Part shown: positions 44,113 through 53,350 of the stretch, in pieces | How the letters are laid out: each line of letters begins with the position of its first letter | Position numbering within the stretch: the stretch's first letter is position 1 | Assembly (NCBI RefSeq): GCF_000154705.2 | Contig: NZ_CM002917.1 | Span: 186,001 to 250,000, forward strand | DNA from: Hoeflea phototrophica DFL-43 | GTDB lineage: Bacteria > Pseudomonadota > Alphaproteobacteria > Rhizobiales > Rhizobiaceae | DNA: 64,000 nucleotides | Reading direction: 5' to 3' | Position numbers and translations under genes: made by a program | The notes under the pieces: model-generated | The model's database searches: none | What the model was told of the DNA's origin: nothing | The model's input: only the letters and a program-made list of their open reading frames with translations

Positions 44113-46359
44113 ATGGGCTCACGCCACACCATTACGCCTGTTGTCCTGTGCGGTGGTGCAGGATCGCGGCTGTGGCCGATGTCGCGCGATTCCAAGCCCA
44201 AGCAGTTCCACAAGCTGGTCAACGACAAGACCTTGCTGACCAACACGCTGGAGCGCGTTGATCACAAGGGTGAAGGCCTTCGCTATCTTCCGACCCGGAT
44301 CGTTGGTGGAGTAGCCTTTGAATCCCTGCTGGTCGAGCAGGGCGAAACCGGCTCCGTCGAGGTTGAGCGCTACATTCTCGAGCCACTGATTCGCGACACC
44401 GCCGCAGCCATCGCCGCGGCGATTGCCGATCTCGCCGAAAGCGATCCGCAACGCATGGTGCTGGTGCTTCCCTCCGACCATCAGATTTCGGGCACCAGCG
44501 CATTCTTCGAAGTGATCCGCACCGGCGCCGATGCGCTGGCCGAACGCGGCGGCATCATGACCATTGGCATCACGCCGACCCGGCCTGAAACCCAATATGG
44601 CTACATTGAGCGCGGCGAGGGCAACGGCCCCGTCTACGATGTCACCCGTTTTCGCGAAAAGCCGGATCTCGAGACTGCGGAGACCTTTCTGCGGTCCGGG
44701 CGATTTTTCTGGAACGGCGGGATTTTCATGTTCCGGGCCGGCGAGATGGCGGCCGAACTCGCCCGTCAGCAACCCGAGGTCTGGGCCCAGGCCAAGCGCG
44801 CGGTCGAGAATGCCGTCATCGACGGAAAGTGCTGCCGTCTCGATGCTGAAGCCTTTGCTGCGAGCCCCAAGATCTCCATCGACTATGCGGTTATGGAGAA
44901 CGCGCCTGTCATTGGCGTGGTTGCCGCTTCCTTCGACTGGAACGACCTGGGGTCATGGAACCAGTTGCATGATGGGTCGCCGCTCGACGAAGCCGGCAAT
45001 GCGCGCTTTGGCGATGTGCTGACCATTGATGTCAGGAACAGCTATCTGCGCTCCGAGGACAGGCTGCTTACGGTTGCGGGTCTCGAGAACATCATCGTGG
45101 TTTCACAACCTGATGCGCTTCTCATCGTGCACCGTGACAAGTCGCACCTGGTCAAGGACATTGCCAATGAGGTCAAGCAATCGGGCGAATGGCCACCGCT
45201 TGCCGTCGCCCATTCCGGACGGCCGGTGCCCTCGCCGCGGGTGATCCGCAAATGGCTGTTTGACACCGCCCTGCCGCTTTGGGCAGGTGCCGGGATCGAC
45301 CGGCAGTACGGCGGCGTTCACGAAGCCCTCAATCATGATGGAACCCCTGCGGACCATGGATACAAACGGCTCCGTGTTCTCGCACGGCAGATCTACTGCT
45401 TCGCCTACGCCCGGCTTTTGGGCTGGGAGGGCGGGCCGCCTGATCTGTTGGAGCATTGCTTCAAGACCCTGGTCGAGACCGGATGGCATGAGAGTGGCGG
45501 CTGGATCCACCTGTGGAACCCCGATGGCACGGTCAAGGACGCGCAGCGCGACACCTATGATCAGTGCTTTGTGCTGCTGGCGCTGGCCTGGCTCTGGCGC
45601 GCGACCAAATGGCCCGAAGCACGCGTCTGGGCCGAGCGCACCATTGCCTATATGGACGAAAATCTGGTCGACCGGGCCAATGGCGGGTTTTACGAATCTA
45701 GCCTCCGGCTCGATTACCGCCGCGCCAATCCACACATGCATTATCTCGAGGCCATGCAGGCCTGGTATGAGGTCACCGGCGAGCGGGCTTTCCTCGACCG
45801 GGCCCAGACCTCGGTTGATCTGTTCACAAACGTGTTCTTTGACCCCGAAAGCTGGAGTGTGACGGAGCATTTCAATCGCGACTGGTCTGTGCGCGCCGAC
45901 AAGCCCACCCGGATCGAACCCGGCCATCACTATGAATGGGTCTGGTTGCTGTTGCGCCAGGCGCGCTTTACGGACCATCCGCAGCTCAAGGAATATTGCC
46001 GCAAGCTCTATGCGACCAGCCACGCCTTTGGCCATGCCCGCGGCACCGATGCGGTGTGTGATTCCATGGCGCCGGATGGCTCGGACATGATCGGTACGGC
46101 GCGGTTGTGGTGTCAGACAGAAGCGCTCAAGGCGGGGCTCTTGGCGCGTGCAGACGGTCTGCCCGGCGACGAGACGCTGTTCATCCGGATGCTCGATGTG
46201 ATCTTCAACCGCTATCTCACCGCGCCCACGCCTGGCGGCTGGTACGATCAGATCGATCCCAATGGCCGGGTGATTTCAAAAGACATGCCGACGAGCAGCT
46301 TCTACCATGTGTTCTGCGCTCTGGTGGAGTATCTCCGGCATGAGGAATTGCTGCCCTGA
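44113..46359 (+). CDS. manC: Mannose-1-phosphate guanylyltransferase fused to an AGE-family isomerase
   Basis: This 748-residue protein has two catalytic halves. Residues 1-350 form a ManC nucleotidyltransferase: VVLCGGAGSRLWPMSRDSKP, the sugar-binding EKPDLETAETFLRSGRFFWNGGIF region and FDWNDLGSWNQL. Residues about 375-745 form an AGE (N-acylglucosamine 2-epimerase) alpha-barrel with TYDQCFVLLALAWLW, EPGHHYEWVWLLLRQ and DMPTSSFYHVF. In AlgA-type bifunctional enzymes the isomerase half is a cupin; here the AGE half probably does the mannose-6-phosphate isomerase step. The start at 44113 has GGAG upstream. The phosphomannomutase gene follows, so all three steps to GDP-mannose are together. Confidence 0.9.
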   Translation: MGSRHTITPVVLCGGAGSRLWPMSRDSKPKQFHKLVNDKTLLTNTLERVDHKGEGLRYLPTRIVGGVAFESLLVEQGETGSVEVERYILEPLIRDTAAAIAAAIADLAESDPQRMVLVLPSDHQISGTSAFFEVIRTGADALAERGGIMTIGITPTRPETQYGYIERGEGNGPVYDVTRFREKPDLETAETFLRSGRFFWNGGIFMFRAGEMAAELARQQPEVWAQAKRAVENAVIDGKCCRLDAEAFAASPKISIDYAVMENAPVIGVVAASFDWNDLGSWNQLHDGSPLDEAGNARFGDVLTIDVRNSYLRSEDRLLTVAGLENIIVVSQPDALLIVHRDKSHLVKDIANEVKQSGEWPPLAVAHSGRPVPSPRVIRKWLFDTALPLWAGAGIDRQYGGVHEALNHDGTPADHGYKRLRVLARQIYCFAYARLLGWEGGPPDLLEHCFKTLVETGWHESGGWIHLWNPDGTVKDAQRDTYDQCFVLLALAWLWRATKWPEARVWAERTIAYMDENLVDRANGGFYESSLRLDYRRANPHMHYLEAMQAWYEVTGERAFLDRAQTSVDLFTNVFFDPESWSVTEHFNRDWSVRADKPTRIEPGHHYEWVWLLLRQARFTDHPQLKEYCRKLYATSHAFGHARGTDAVCDSMAPDGSDMIGTARLWCQTEALKAGLLARADGLPGDETLFIRMLDVIFNRYLTAPTPGGWYDQIDPNGRVISKDMPTSSFYHVFCALVEYLRHEELLP

Positions 46360-46390
46360 GCGGCAGCGCGGTGGGCAATCAGGAGAGGTG

Positions 46391-47821
46391 ATGATGGCTG
46401 CGAAATTCGGTACCAGCGGCCTGCGTGGCCTGGTTGGCGACCTGACCGACGGGACCGCATCCGCCCATGCCCGCGCTTTCGCCCGGCATCTTGGTTCGCA
46501 TGCGATGGCTCAGCCTGGCTCGCCCATCTTCATCGGCCGCGACATGCGCGCCTCAAGCCCCGAGATCGCCCGCCAATGCGCTGCCGCAGTGCGCGCGGAA
46601 GGGTATGTTCCCGTTGATTGCGGTGTGGTGCCGACCCCGGCGCTGGCGCTCCATGCGATGGGCCGTGGCGCCGCCGCGCTGATGATCACCGGGTCGCACA
46701 TCCCGGATGACCGCAATGGCGTGAAATTCTATCGGCCCGACGGCGAGATCGACAAGACCGATGAAACGGCGATATCGGCCCTGGCGCCTGAATTCCTGGG
46801 ACAGACCCTGCCCGACGCTGCGCCGATGCAGAGCGAACATGACAAGGTTCTCGACGCCTTTGTTGCGCGCTATCGCGGCTTTGTGGCGGGTGAAGGTCTG
46901 CATGGCTTGCGCATCGGGCTCTATGAGCACAGCTCGGCCGCCAGCGAGGCCCTGGCACGAATTCTCACCGAAGCAGGTGCAGCGGTCATCCGGTTGGGTC
47001 ATTCGCACCGGTTCATTCCGGTCGATACCGAAGCCGTTTCGGATGAGACCCGGAGGCTGACGGCGGGCTGGGTGCAAAGCGAGTCCCTTGATGGCCTGGT
47101 TTCTGCCGATGGGGATGGCGACCGGCCATTGGTTGTCGATGAAACCGGCAGCGTGCTGCGTGGCGACGCCCTGGGCCTGATCGTTGCGCGCCATCTCGGT
47201 GCCGATGCGGTCGTCACCCCGGTCACCTCCAATTCCGGCATCGAAGATCACTGCGATGCGCGGGTCTGGCGCACCCGGGTCGGGTCCCCCTTCGTGATCG
47301 CCGGCATGAATGCGGCGCTGGAGGAAGACATGCGCCGGGTGATCGGGTTTGAGGCCAATGGCGGAGTGCTCACCGGCAATGTGATCGAGTCTTCGCAGGC
47401 CCGTCTTGCGCCGCTGCCAACCCGTGACAGCGTGCTCCCGATCCTCTGCGCCTTTGCGGCCGCGCGGCAAGCCGGACAAAGCCTCTCGGCCCATGTGGCG
47501 AGCCTGGCCCTGCCGGTTGCTGCCAGCGACCGGATCGAGAACTTCCCGACCGCACAGAGCCAGCAGCTGGTCGTCCGGCTCTCCGGTGATGCGGCTGTTT
47601 GCGCCGGGTTCTTTGCCACGCTTGGAACCGTGGGGCACATCGATCGGACCGATGGTCTCCGGGTGACGCTCGAGGATGGCCGGATCGTGCATCTCAGGCC
47701 CTCGGGCAACGCGCCGGAGATGCGGGTCTACTCAGAGGCCGGATCGCTGGCCGATGCCCAGGCGGTGATTGCCGCGACCATGGCGCTTGTGAAACAAAGC
47801 GCCGGCGATCAGATACGATAG
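46391..47821 (+). CDS. Phosphomannomutase
   Basis: This 476-residue protein converts mannose 6-phosphate to mannose 1-phosphate and belongs to the alpha-D-phosphohexomutases. It starts KFGTSGLRGLVGDL; the phosphoserine loop is LMITGSHIPDDRNGVKFY (about residue 105), the metal loop is GLVSADGDGDRPLVVDE (about residue 239), the sugar loop GFEANGGVL and the phosphate-binding loop HLRPSGNAPEMRVYSE. The metal loop has DGDGDRP, as expected. The ATG at 46391 follows AGGAGAGG. It lies 31 bp after the ManC-AGE gene and supplies its substrate. Confidence 0.94.
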   Translation: MMAAKFGTSGLRGLVGDLTDGTASAHARAFARHLGSHAMAQPGSPIFIGRDMRASSPEIARQCAAAVRAEGYVPVDCGVVPTPALALHAMGRGAAALMITGSHIPDDRNGVKFYRPDGEIDKTDETAISALAPEFLGQTLPDAAPMQSEHDKVLDAFVARYRGFVAGEGLHGLRIGLYEHSSAASEALARILTEAGAAVIRLGHSHRFIPVDTEAVSDETRRLTAGWVQSESLDGLVSADGDGDRPLVVDETGSVLRGDALGLIVARHLGADAVVTPVTSNSGIEDHCDARVWRTRVGSPFVIAGMNAALEEDMRRVIGFEANGGVLTGNVIESSQARLAPLPTRDSVLPILCAFAAARQAGQSLSAHVASLALPVAASDRIENFPTAQSQQLVVRLSGDAAVCAGFFATLGTVGHIDRTDGLRVTLEDGRIVHLRPSGNAPEMRVYSEAGSLADAQAVIAATMALVKQSAGDQIR

Positions 47822-47909
47822 CCCCGCGGCAACATCAGTCTTCCGGACCCACTTCCACCGGATTGCCGGATTCTGATATCGTTTCGCTGCAAACAAAGGA
47901 CACACCCTG

Positions 47910-48848
47910 ATGGACAACTCGATCTTCACCGGCTGCATGCCTGCCCTGATGACGCCGTGCAAGGCAGACCGGACCCCGGATTTCGATGCGCTGGTGCGCA
48001 AGGGGCAGGAGTTGATCGCGGCCGGCATGTCGGCGGTGGTCTATTGCGGGTCGATGGGCGACTGGCCGCTTCTGACCGACGCGCAGCGCATGGCAGGCGT
48101 GGAGCGCCTTGTCGCCGCCGGCATCCCGACAGTGGTCGGGACCGGCGCAATCAACAGCGCAGCAGCGGTGGCGCATGCGGCGCACGCAGCGAAAATCGGA
48201 GCTCAGGGACTGATGGTCATTCCGCGGGTCCTCTCGCGTGGAGCCTCGGCTGCGGCCCAGGCCGCCCATTTCAAGGCGATCCTGTCGGCAGCACCCGATT
48301 TGCCGGCGGTGATCTACAACAGCCCCTATTATGGTTTTGCGACCCGCGCCGATCTGTTTTTCGCGCTGCGCAAGGACCATCCAAACCTGATCGGCTTCAA
48401 GGAATTCGGCGGCGCTGAGGATCTGCGCTATGCGGCTGAAAACATCACCTCGGCGGACGACAGTGTCACGCTGATGGTGGGTGTCGACACCAATGTCTAT
48501 CACGGCTTCGTCAATTGCGGCGCCACCGGAGCCATCACCGGAATCGGCAATGCCCTGCCGCGCGAAGTGCTGCACCTGGTGGCGCTTTGCCAGAAGGCCG
48601 CAGGAGGCGATGCCGAAGCGCGGGTACAGGCCAAGGAACTTGAGGAGGCGCTGGGCGTATTGTCCTCATTTGACGAAGGCGCGGACCTGGTTCTCTACTA
48701 CAAGCATCTGATGGTCTTGAACGGTGACGAAGAATACACGCTGCATTTCAACGAGACGGATGCACTGACCGATTCGCAAAGGAACTACGCGGAAAGCCAG
48801 TACCATCTCTTCAAGAGCTGGTACGCGGACTGGAAAGCCAAGACCTGA
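47910..48848 (+). CDS. Dihydrodipicolinate synthase-family aldolase/lyase
   Basis: This 312-residue (beta/alpha)8 protein is a class I pyruvate-type aldolase. The Schiff-base Lys is in LIGFKEFGGAED (about residue 165) and the catalytic Tyr is in VIYNSPYYGF (about residue 140). The usual GTTGE loop is replaced by CGSMGDWPLLT, so it is not a standard DapA and probably acts on a different oxo-acid, perhaps an amino or sugar acid. It is probably cotranscribed with the phosphomannomutase gene 88 bp upstream, but a role in sugar supply is unproven. Confidence 0.87.
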   Translation: MDNSIFTGCMPALMTPCKADRTPDFDALVRKGQELIAAGMSAVVYCGSMGDWPLLTDAQRMAGVERLVAAGIPTVVGTGAINSAAAVAHAAHAAKIGAQGLMVIPRVLSRGASAAAQAAHFKAILSAAPDLPAVIYNSPYYGFATRADLFFALRKDHPNLIGFKEFGGAEDLRYAAENITSADDSVTLMVGVDTNVYHGFVNCGATGAITGIGNALPREVLHLVALCQKAAGGDAEARVQAKELEEALGVLSSFDEGADLVLYYKHLMVLNGDEEYTLHFNETDALTDSQRNYAESQYHLFKSWYADWKAKT

Positions 48849-49090
48849 TACGGGTTTGGGCGCGAGGTATGGTCATGCGATGCTCATGGCATCTTGCCGC
48901 GCTTCGAAAGGTTCGGGCTGGTTGTGGCGGGTAAAGAGAGGCAGACATGAGCGCACCCGAATCAGGGGGCTTCATGGTATGTTGTGATGGTCATGCTGGA
49001 TCAGTCAGTGCTGCATTGCTCGTTTGCGCGGTGGCTGCAGCGTCCCGTTAACCATTGAAGGTCATGATTTCCCTAAGGAAACCTCAACTC

Positions 49091-49711
49091 GTGCTCGAAA
49101 TGTCAAAATTCAGATACTACACGGCCAAGTCGCCCAAGAAGGGGCTTGATCTGAAGAAGGCAGTCCATACCAATTTCCTCAGAACCGGGCGCATTGCCCG
49201 CGACGCCGAGGATTGGCTCGAAGAGGAGCGGCGCTTCCTGACCTATCAAGAGGTCGCGGAGCGAACCGGCGTCCGACTTGAAAACGCTGGCAAAAAGACG
49301 CATCAGCGGCTCAACACATTCCACTACGACATACAGTTTCCGAAGATCATCTTTCACAAGACCTTGGCCACGGCACCGCATCTTGGCTATGTCCACGTAA
49401 CGGCCTCGAAAACCGACTTTGCCGAATACAAGGGTGTCACCTGGGGCTTTTACATTGCCAATTTCACGGCCGAAATCACCGCCGATGAGCAGTTTTTCAA
49501 CCGCATAAATCCCAACTACTCCCGGATGTATTTTGCGGTGGCCATGAAGACGGAGGAAAATGCGGCGCAGCGGCGGCAGATCATCAATCGCGACTTTCGC
49601 GAAAACGGTGTCCTGTTCAGAACCACCGACCCCAAGACGGCCCTCAAGAACGTCCTGCTGCTGGGAGCAAAGAGCGCCGAACTGCGCAAGATCGTTGAGG
49701 CGATCGGCTGA
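49091..49711 (+). CDS. Unrecognised basic protein
   Basis: I do not recognise this 206-residue protein. It is rich in Lys, Arg, Phe and Tyr, with no signal peptide or membrane helix. The N-terminal part (RYYTAKSPKKGLDLKKAVHT) is basic, and a segment RFLTYQEVAERTGVRLEN could be a helix-turn-helix. A central block (HVTASKTDFAEYKGVTWGFY) looks like a beta-rich domain. The C-terminus ends LLGAKSAELRKIVEAIG. The start is uncertain: the GTG at 49091 has AAGGAA 10 nt upstream, while ATG codons at 49064 and 49100 are alternatives. It stands alone between the aldolase gene and tRNA-Leu. Confidence 0.75.
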   Translation: MLEMSKFRYYTAKSPKKGLDLKKAVHTNFLRTGRIARDAEDWLEEERRFLTYQEVAERTGVRLENAGKKTHQRLNTFHYDIQFPKIIFHKTLATAPHLGYVHVTASKTDFAEYKGVTWGFYIANFTAEITADEQFFNRINPNYSRMYFAVAMKTEENAAQRRQIINRDFRENGVLFRTTDPKTALKNVLLLGAKSAELRKIVEAIG

Positions 49712-49913
49712 TAACCTGCGGGTGTTGCCGCGCTTCAACGTCGTTGCAGGGCTGCCCAAAAACGCGGGCAAACGGCAGCGTTGCCGGGTGCCATAATTCT
49801 TTTACTAGGCCGAGATGAAAACGGGGCCGGTAAGCCCCCAAATGCTATGGCGAACCGAAACCAGCGGAAACAAGTCAGGGTAAAACAACGTTTTCTGTCT
49901 TGCTGAAAAAAGC

Positions 49914-49953
49914 AAAAAACCGCCACGATCTGTTTCAGATCACGACGGTTTTT
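49914..49953 (-). terminator. Terminator downstream of tRNA-Leu
   Basis: A near-perfect inverted repeat (AAAACCGCCACGATCTG with CAGATCACGACGGTTTT, loop TTT) is flanked by A and T runs on both sides. It lies about 20 bp beyond the tRNA-Leu 3' end on the minus strand and could also stop plus-strand transcripts. Confidence 0.9.
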
Positions 49954-49974
49954 CAACGCCTTAGCGCAAATCAA

Positions 49975-50061
49975 TGGTGCCCAGAAGAGGACTCGAACCT
50001 CCACACCGTTGCCAGTACCAGCACCTGAAGCTGGCGCGTCTACCAATTCCGCCATCTGGGC
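49975..50061 (-). tRNA. tRNA-Leu (CAG anticodon)
   Basis: The 87-nt minus-strand gene starts GCCCAGATGGCGGAATTGGT, has the anticodon loop TTCAGGT reading CAG, a long variable arm (ACTGGCAACGGTG region), the T arm AGGTTCGAGTCCT and an encoded CCA. The acceptor stem pairs over 7 bp (GCCCAGA/TCTGGGC). Confidence 0.96.
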
Positions 50062-50338
50062 ATTGGCGCGGATTTAGGGGGTCTGCGCGGCTGTGTCAAT
50101 GAGGGGCGTCACCGCAAAGAGAATTTAATTCGCCCGAGCCGTTCTTTTTCCAAAGGGAGTTTGAGCACTTTACCCAAAGTCCAAACTGCGTCAGGACGTT
50201 GGGCGGCCCCGAATGTGTGTTCTGTATGGCCGCTCCGGCGGGTCCCTTGGGGGCAAGTCCGGGAGCTCTGTCTGTTCGCGGCCGGCGATGTCGCATCTGT
50301 GGCGTATCGCCGGACTGGTCCCCGCGCTAGGAATAATC

Positions 50339-51277
50339 ATGGCTCAAGATCTCGCACCACCGCCTTCCATCAAGACCCCGGCACCTGATCCCGTCGAAAA
50401 CCGCCGTGGCGTTCTGCTGGTCTTGGGAGCAGCGATCATATGGAGTTTTGGCGGCGCGATCGCGCGCGGTCTCGAAACCGGGGACCCCTGGGCGATTGTC
50501 GCATGGCGCTCCATATTCGCCGCCCTGTTCCTGCTGGCCTTCATGCTATGGCGCGACGGTCCGACAGGAACCATCCGCCTGTTCCGCACCATGGGGCTGC
50601 CCGGCGTCGGGGTCGGCCTGTGCTTCGCAACGGCATCGATGTCCTTCGTGGTGGCGCTTGGATACACCAGCGTTGCCAACATCCTGCTGATGCAGGCGGG
50701 CGCGCCGCTGATCGCCGCCTTGCTCGGCGTCATCTTTCTGCGCGAGGCCGTTGACCGGGTTACCTGGGCGGCAATCCTGGCGGTGATTGCCGGGGTCGGC
50801 GTCATGGTCTCCGATTCCTTTGCAGCCAATGTGTCGTTCATCGGCGACGGGCTGGCGCTGCTGATCGCTGTGGTCTTTGCCGCCGCTACGGTGATCACGC
50901 GGCGCTATTCCGACGTGCGGATGACGCCGGCGGTGTGCCTGGGCGTGATCATTGGCGCAGCTTTCGGCATCTCACTGGCCCAAACGCTGGTGGTCTCAAT
51001 CCGTGATCTGGGACTGCTGGTGCTTTTCGGCGCGTTCAATCTGGGTCTCGGGCTGGCGATGTTTGTCACCGGCGCGCGGCTGATCCCCTCCGCGCTGGCC
51101 GCTCTCATCTCCACCATGGAGCCGGTGTTTGGCCCGATATGGGTGTGGATACTTCATTCCGAGGTGCCCGCGTCACGCACGCTTGTTGGTGGCGTGATGG
51201 TGTTCCTGGCGCTGATCGGCCACATTCTCTGGCAATGGCACAAAAGCCGCCGCACAGCGTTGCCGCTGCCCAATTGA
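50339..51277 (+). CDS. EamA/DMT family transporter
   Basis: This 312-residue inner-membrane protein has ten hydrophobic helices in two EamA repeats (about residues 25-155 and 170-300). It starts MAQDLAPPPSIKTPAPDPVE, followed by GVLLVLGAAIIWSFGGAIAR. The second repeat ends LGLAMFVTGARLIPSALAAL, then STMEPVFGPIWVWIL, the usual EamA signature. The start at 50339 has AGGA upstream. Substrate unknown; the family exports amino acids or other metabolites. It is convergent with lepA. Confidence 0.92.
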   Translation: MAQDLAPPPSIKTPAPDPVENRRGVLLVLGAAIIWSFGGAIARGLETGDPWAIVAWRSIFAALFLLAFMLWRDGPTGTIRLFRTMGLPGVGVGLCFATASMSFVVALGYTSVANILLMQAGAPLIAALLGVIFLREAVDRVTWAAILAVIAGVGVMVSDSFAANVSFIGDGLALLIAVVFAAATVITRRYSDVRMTPAVCLGVIIGAAFGISLAQTLVVSIRDLGLLVLFGAFNLGLGLAMFVTGARLIPSALAALISTMEPVFGPIWVWILHSEVPASRTLVGGVMVFLALIGHILWQWHKSRRTALPLPN

Positions 51278-51320
51278 GGGCGCTGAATTGAGGACCTACC
51301 CCCGAACGTGAAGACGTGAT

Positions 51321-51341
51321 GCGCCCGGCCGGGCCGGGCGC
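51321..51341. other. GC-rich hairpin between convergent EamA and lepA genes
   Basis: GCGCCCGG and CCGGGCGC form an 8-bp stem around a 5-nt loop, 4 bp from the lepA stop codon. No T run follows on either strand, so it is at best a weak or factor-dependent terminator. Confidence 0.45.
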
Positions 51342-51344
51342 GGA

Positions 51345-53153
51345 TCAGTCGCCGATCTTCAGCGCCTCGATGAAGGCTTCCTGGGGAATTTCGACCTTGC
51401 CGAACTGACGCATCCGCTTCTTGCCCGCCTTCTGCTTGTCCAAGAGCTTGCGCTTGCGGGTGGCGTCGCCGCCATAGCACTTCGCCGTCACATCCTTGCG
51501 CATTGCCGAAATGGTTTCGCGCGCCACCACCCGGCCGCCAATGGCGGCCTGGATCGGGATCTTGAACATGTGCCGTGGAATCAGGTCCTTGAGCTTCTCA
51601 CACATGACCCGGCCGCGTTTTTCCGCCGCAGAGCGGTGAACCAGCATCGACAGTGCATCCACGGGCTCCTCATTGACCAGGATCGACATCCGCACCAGGT
51701 CGCCTGCCTCGTGGCCGGTGATCTGATAATCGAAGCTCGCATAGCCCTTGGTGATGGACTTCAGGCGGTCGTAGAAATCGAACACCACCTCGTTGAGCGG
51801 CAGCTGATAGGTCACCATCGCGCGCTTACCGACATAGCTGAGGTCGGTCTGGATGCCGCGGCGCTCCTGGCACAGTTTCAGGATGGGTCCCAGATAATCA
51901 TCCGGCGTCAGGATCGTTGCCTTGATCCAGGGTTCCTCGATGCTGGCGATCTTCACCACATCGGGCATGTCGGCCGGATTGTGCAATTCGATCACGTCGC
52001 CATTGGTCATGTTCATCCGGTAGACCACCGAAGGCGCCGTGGCGATCAGGTCGAGATTGAATTCGCGTTCGAGCCGCTCCTGAATGATTTCCAGATGCAG
52101 AAGCCCCAGGAAGCCGCATCGGAAGCCGAAGCCGAGCGCCGCCGAGGTCTCCATCTCGAACGAGAACGAGGCGTCGTTGAGCCTGAGCTTGCCCATCGCC
52201 GCGCGCAGATCCTCGAAATCCGCCGCATCGACCGGGAACAAGCCGCAAAACACCACAGGCTGTGCCGGCTTGAAGCCCGGCAGCGCTTCTGCGGTCGGAT
52301 GCTTTTCTTCCGTGATGGTGTCACCCACGCGGGTGTCGGCCACTTCCTTGATCGAAGCGGTGATAAACCCGATTTCGCCCGGGCCAAGGGTATCCGTCGC
52401 CACCAGCTTTGGCGTGATGATGCCGATCCGCTCCACCGTGTAGCGGGCGCCGGTGCCCATAAGCCGGATCTGCTGGCCCTTTTTCATTTCGCCGTCGATC
52501 ACCCGCACCAGCACGATCACGCCGAGATAGGTGTCGTACCAGCTGTCAACCAGCATGGCCTTCAGCGCATCCTTGGTGGTGCCGCCCTTTGGCGCCGGCA
52601 AACGCGTGACGATGGCCTCCAGCACCTCCGGTATGCCGATGCCGGTCTTGGCCGAAATCATCACCGCATCCGACGCGTCAAGGCCGATCACTTCCTCGAT
52701 CTGTTCCTTGATCCGGTCAGGCTCGGCCGCCGGCAGGTCGATCTTGTTGAGCACCGGCACGATCTCGTGATCGGCATCCAGCGCGGCATAGACATTGGCC
52801 AGCGTCTGCGCCTCGACGCCCTGGCTGGCGTCAACCACCAGCAGCGAGCCCTCGCAGGCCCTCAGCGAGCGCGACACCTCATAGGCGAAGTCGACATGGC
52901 CCGGCGTGTCGATCAGGTTGAGCACATACATTTCGCCATCCTTGGCCTTGTAGTGCAAACGCACTGTCTGGGCCTTGATGGTGATGCCGCGCTCTTTCTC
53001 GATGTCCATGGAATCGAGAACCTGCTGGCTCATCTCGCGCTCGGCAAGGCCGCCACAGGTCTGGATCAGCCGGTCGGCCAGCGTCGACTTGCCGTGATCG
53101 ATATGGGCGACAATCGAAAAGTTGCGGATATGGGAGAGGGGCGTGTTTGTCAT
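51345..53153 (-). CDS. lepA: Elongation factor 4 (LepA)
   Basis: This 602-residue translational GTPase acts on ribosomes under stress or during assembly. The G1 motif is [20 protein letters not shown] (about residues 8-27), followed by G2 [12 protein letters not shown]3 [18 protein letters not shown] and G4 [13 protein letters not shown]. The LepA-specific C-terminal domain (about residues 490-600) ends [24 protein letters not shown] use the ATG at 53153; in-frame codons upstream encode unrelated residues. No good ribosome binding site is visible. Confidence 0.97.
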   Translation of the reverse strand: MTNTPLSHIRNFSIVAHIDHGKSTLADRLIQTCGGLAEREMSQQVLDSMDIEKERGITIKAQTVRLHYKAKDGEMYVLNLIDTPGHVDFAYEVSRSLRACEGSLLVVDASQGVEAQTLANVYAALDADHEIVPVLNKIDLPAAEPDRIKEQIEEVIGLDASDAVMISAKTGIGIPEVLEAIVTRLPAPKGGTTKDALKAMLVDSWYDTYLGVIVLVRVIDGEMKKGQQIRLMGTGARYTVERIGIITPKLVATDTLGPGEIGFITASIKEVADTRVGDTITEEKHPTAEALPGFKPAQPVVFCGLFPVDAADFEDLRAAMGKLRLNDASFSFEMETSAALGFGFRCGFLGLLHLEIIQERLEREFNLDLIATAPSVVYRMNMTNGDVIELHNPADMPDVVKIASIEEPWIKATILTPDDYLGPILKLCQERRGIQTDLSYVGKRAMVTYQLPLNEVVFDFYDRLKSITKGYASFDYQITGHEAGDLVRMSILVNEEPVDALSMLVHRSAAEKRGRVMCEKLKDLIPRHMFKIPIQAAIGGRVVARETISAMRKDVTAKCYGGDATRKRKLLDKQKAGKKRMRQFGKVEIPQEAFIEALKIGD

Positions 53154-53350
53154 ATGCGCGATGTAGCAGGACCGGCGAAAAAGGCAATCAGGTAAAGTGG
53201 CGCGGCCCTTGTGATCTGCAACATTGCGCATCTTCCGCTGGCGCGGGTTGCAGCACAAAGTGCTGCTTTGGGGGAGGCAAGGCAAGTCTTCGGTAGGCGG
53301 AAAACCACCAGTCATCCGTCATGGGCCGACGTTGTCTGATAAACAGCCGG

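Noticed and set aside
51570..53195. 541-codon open frame on the plus strand opposite lepA
   Set aside because: It is the antisense of lepA; His/Arg/Gln-rich composition with no conserved block.
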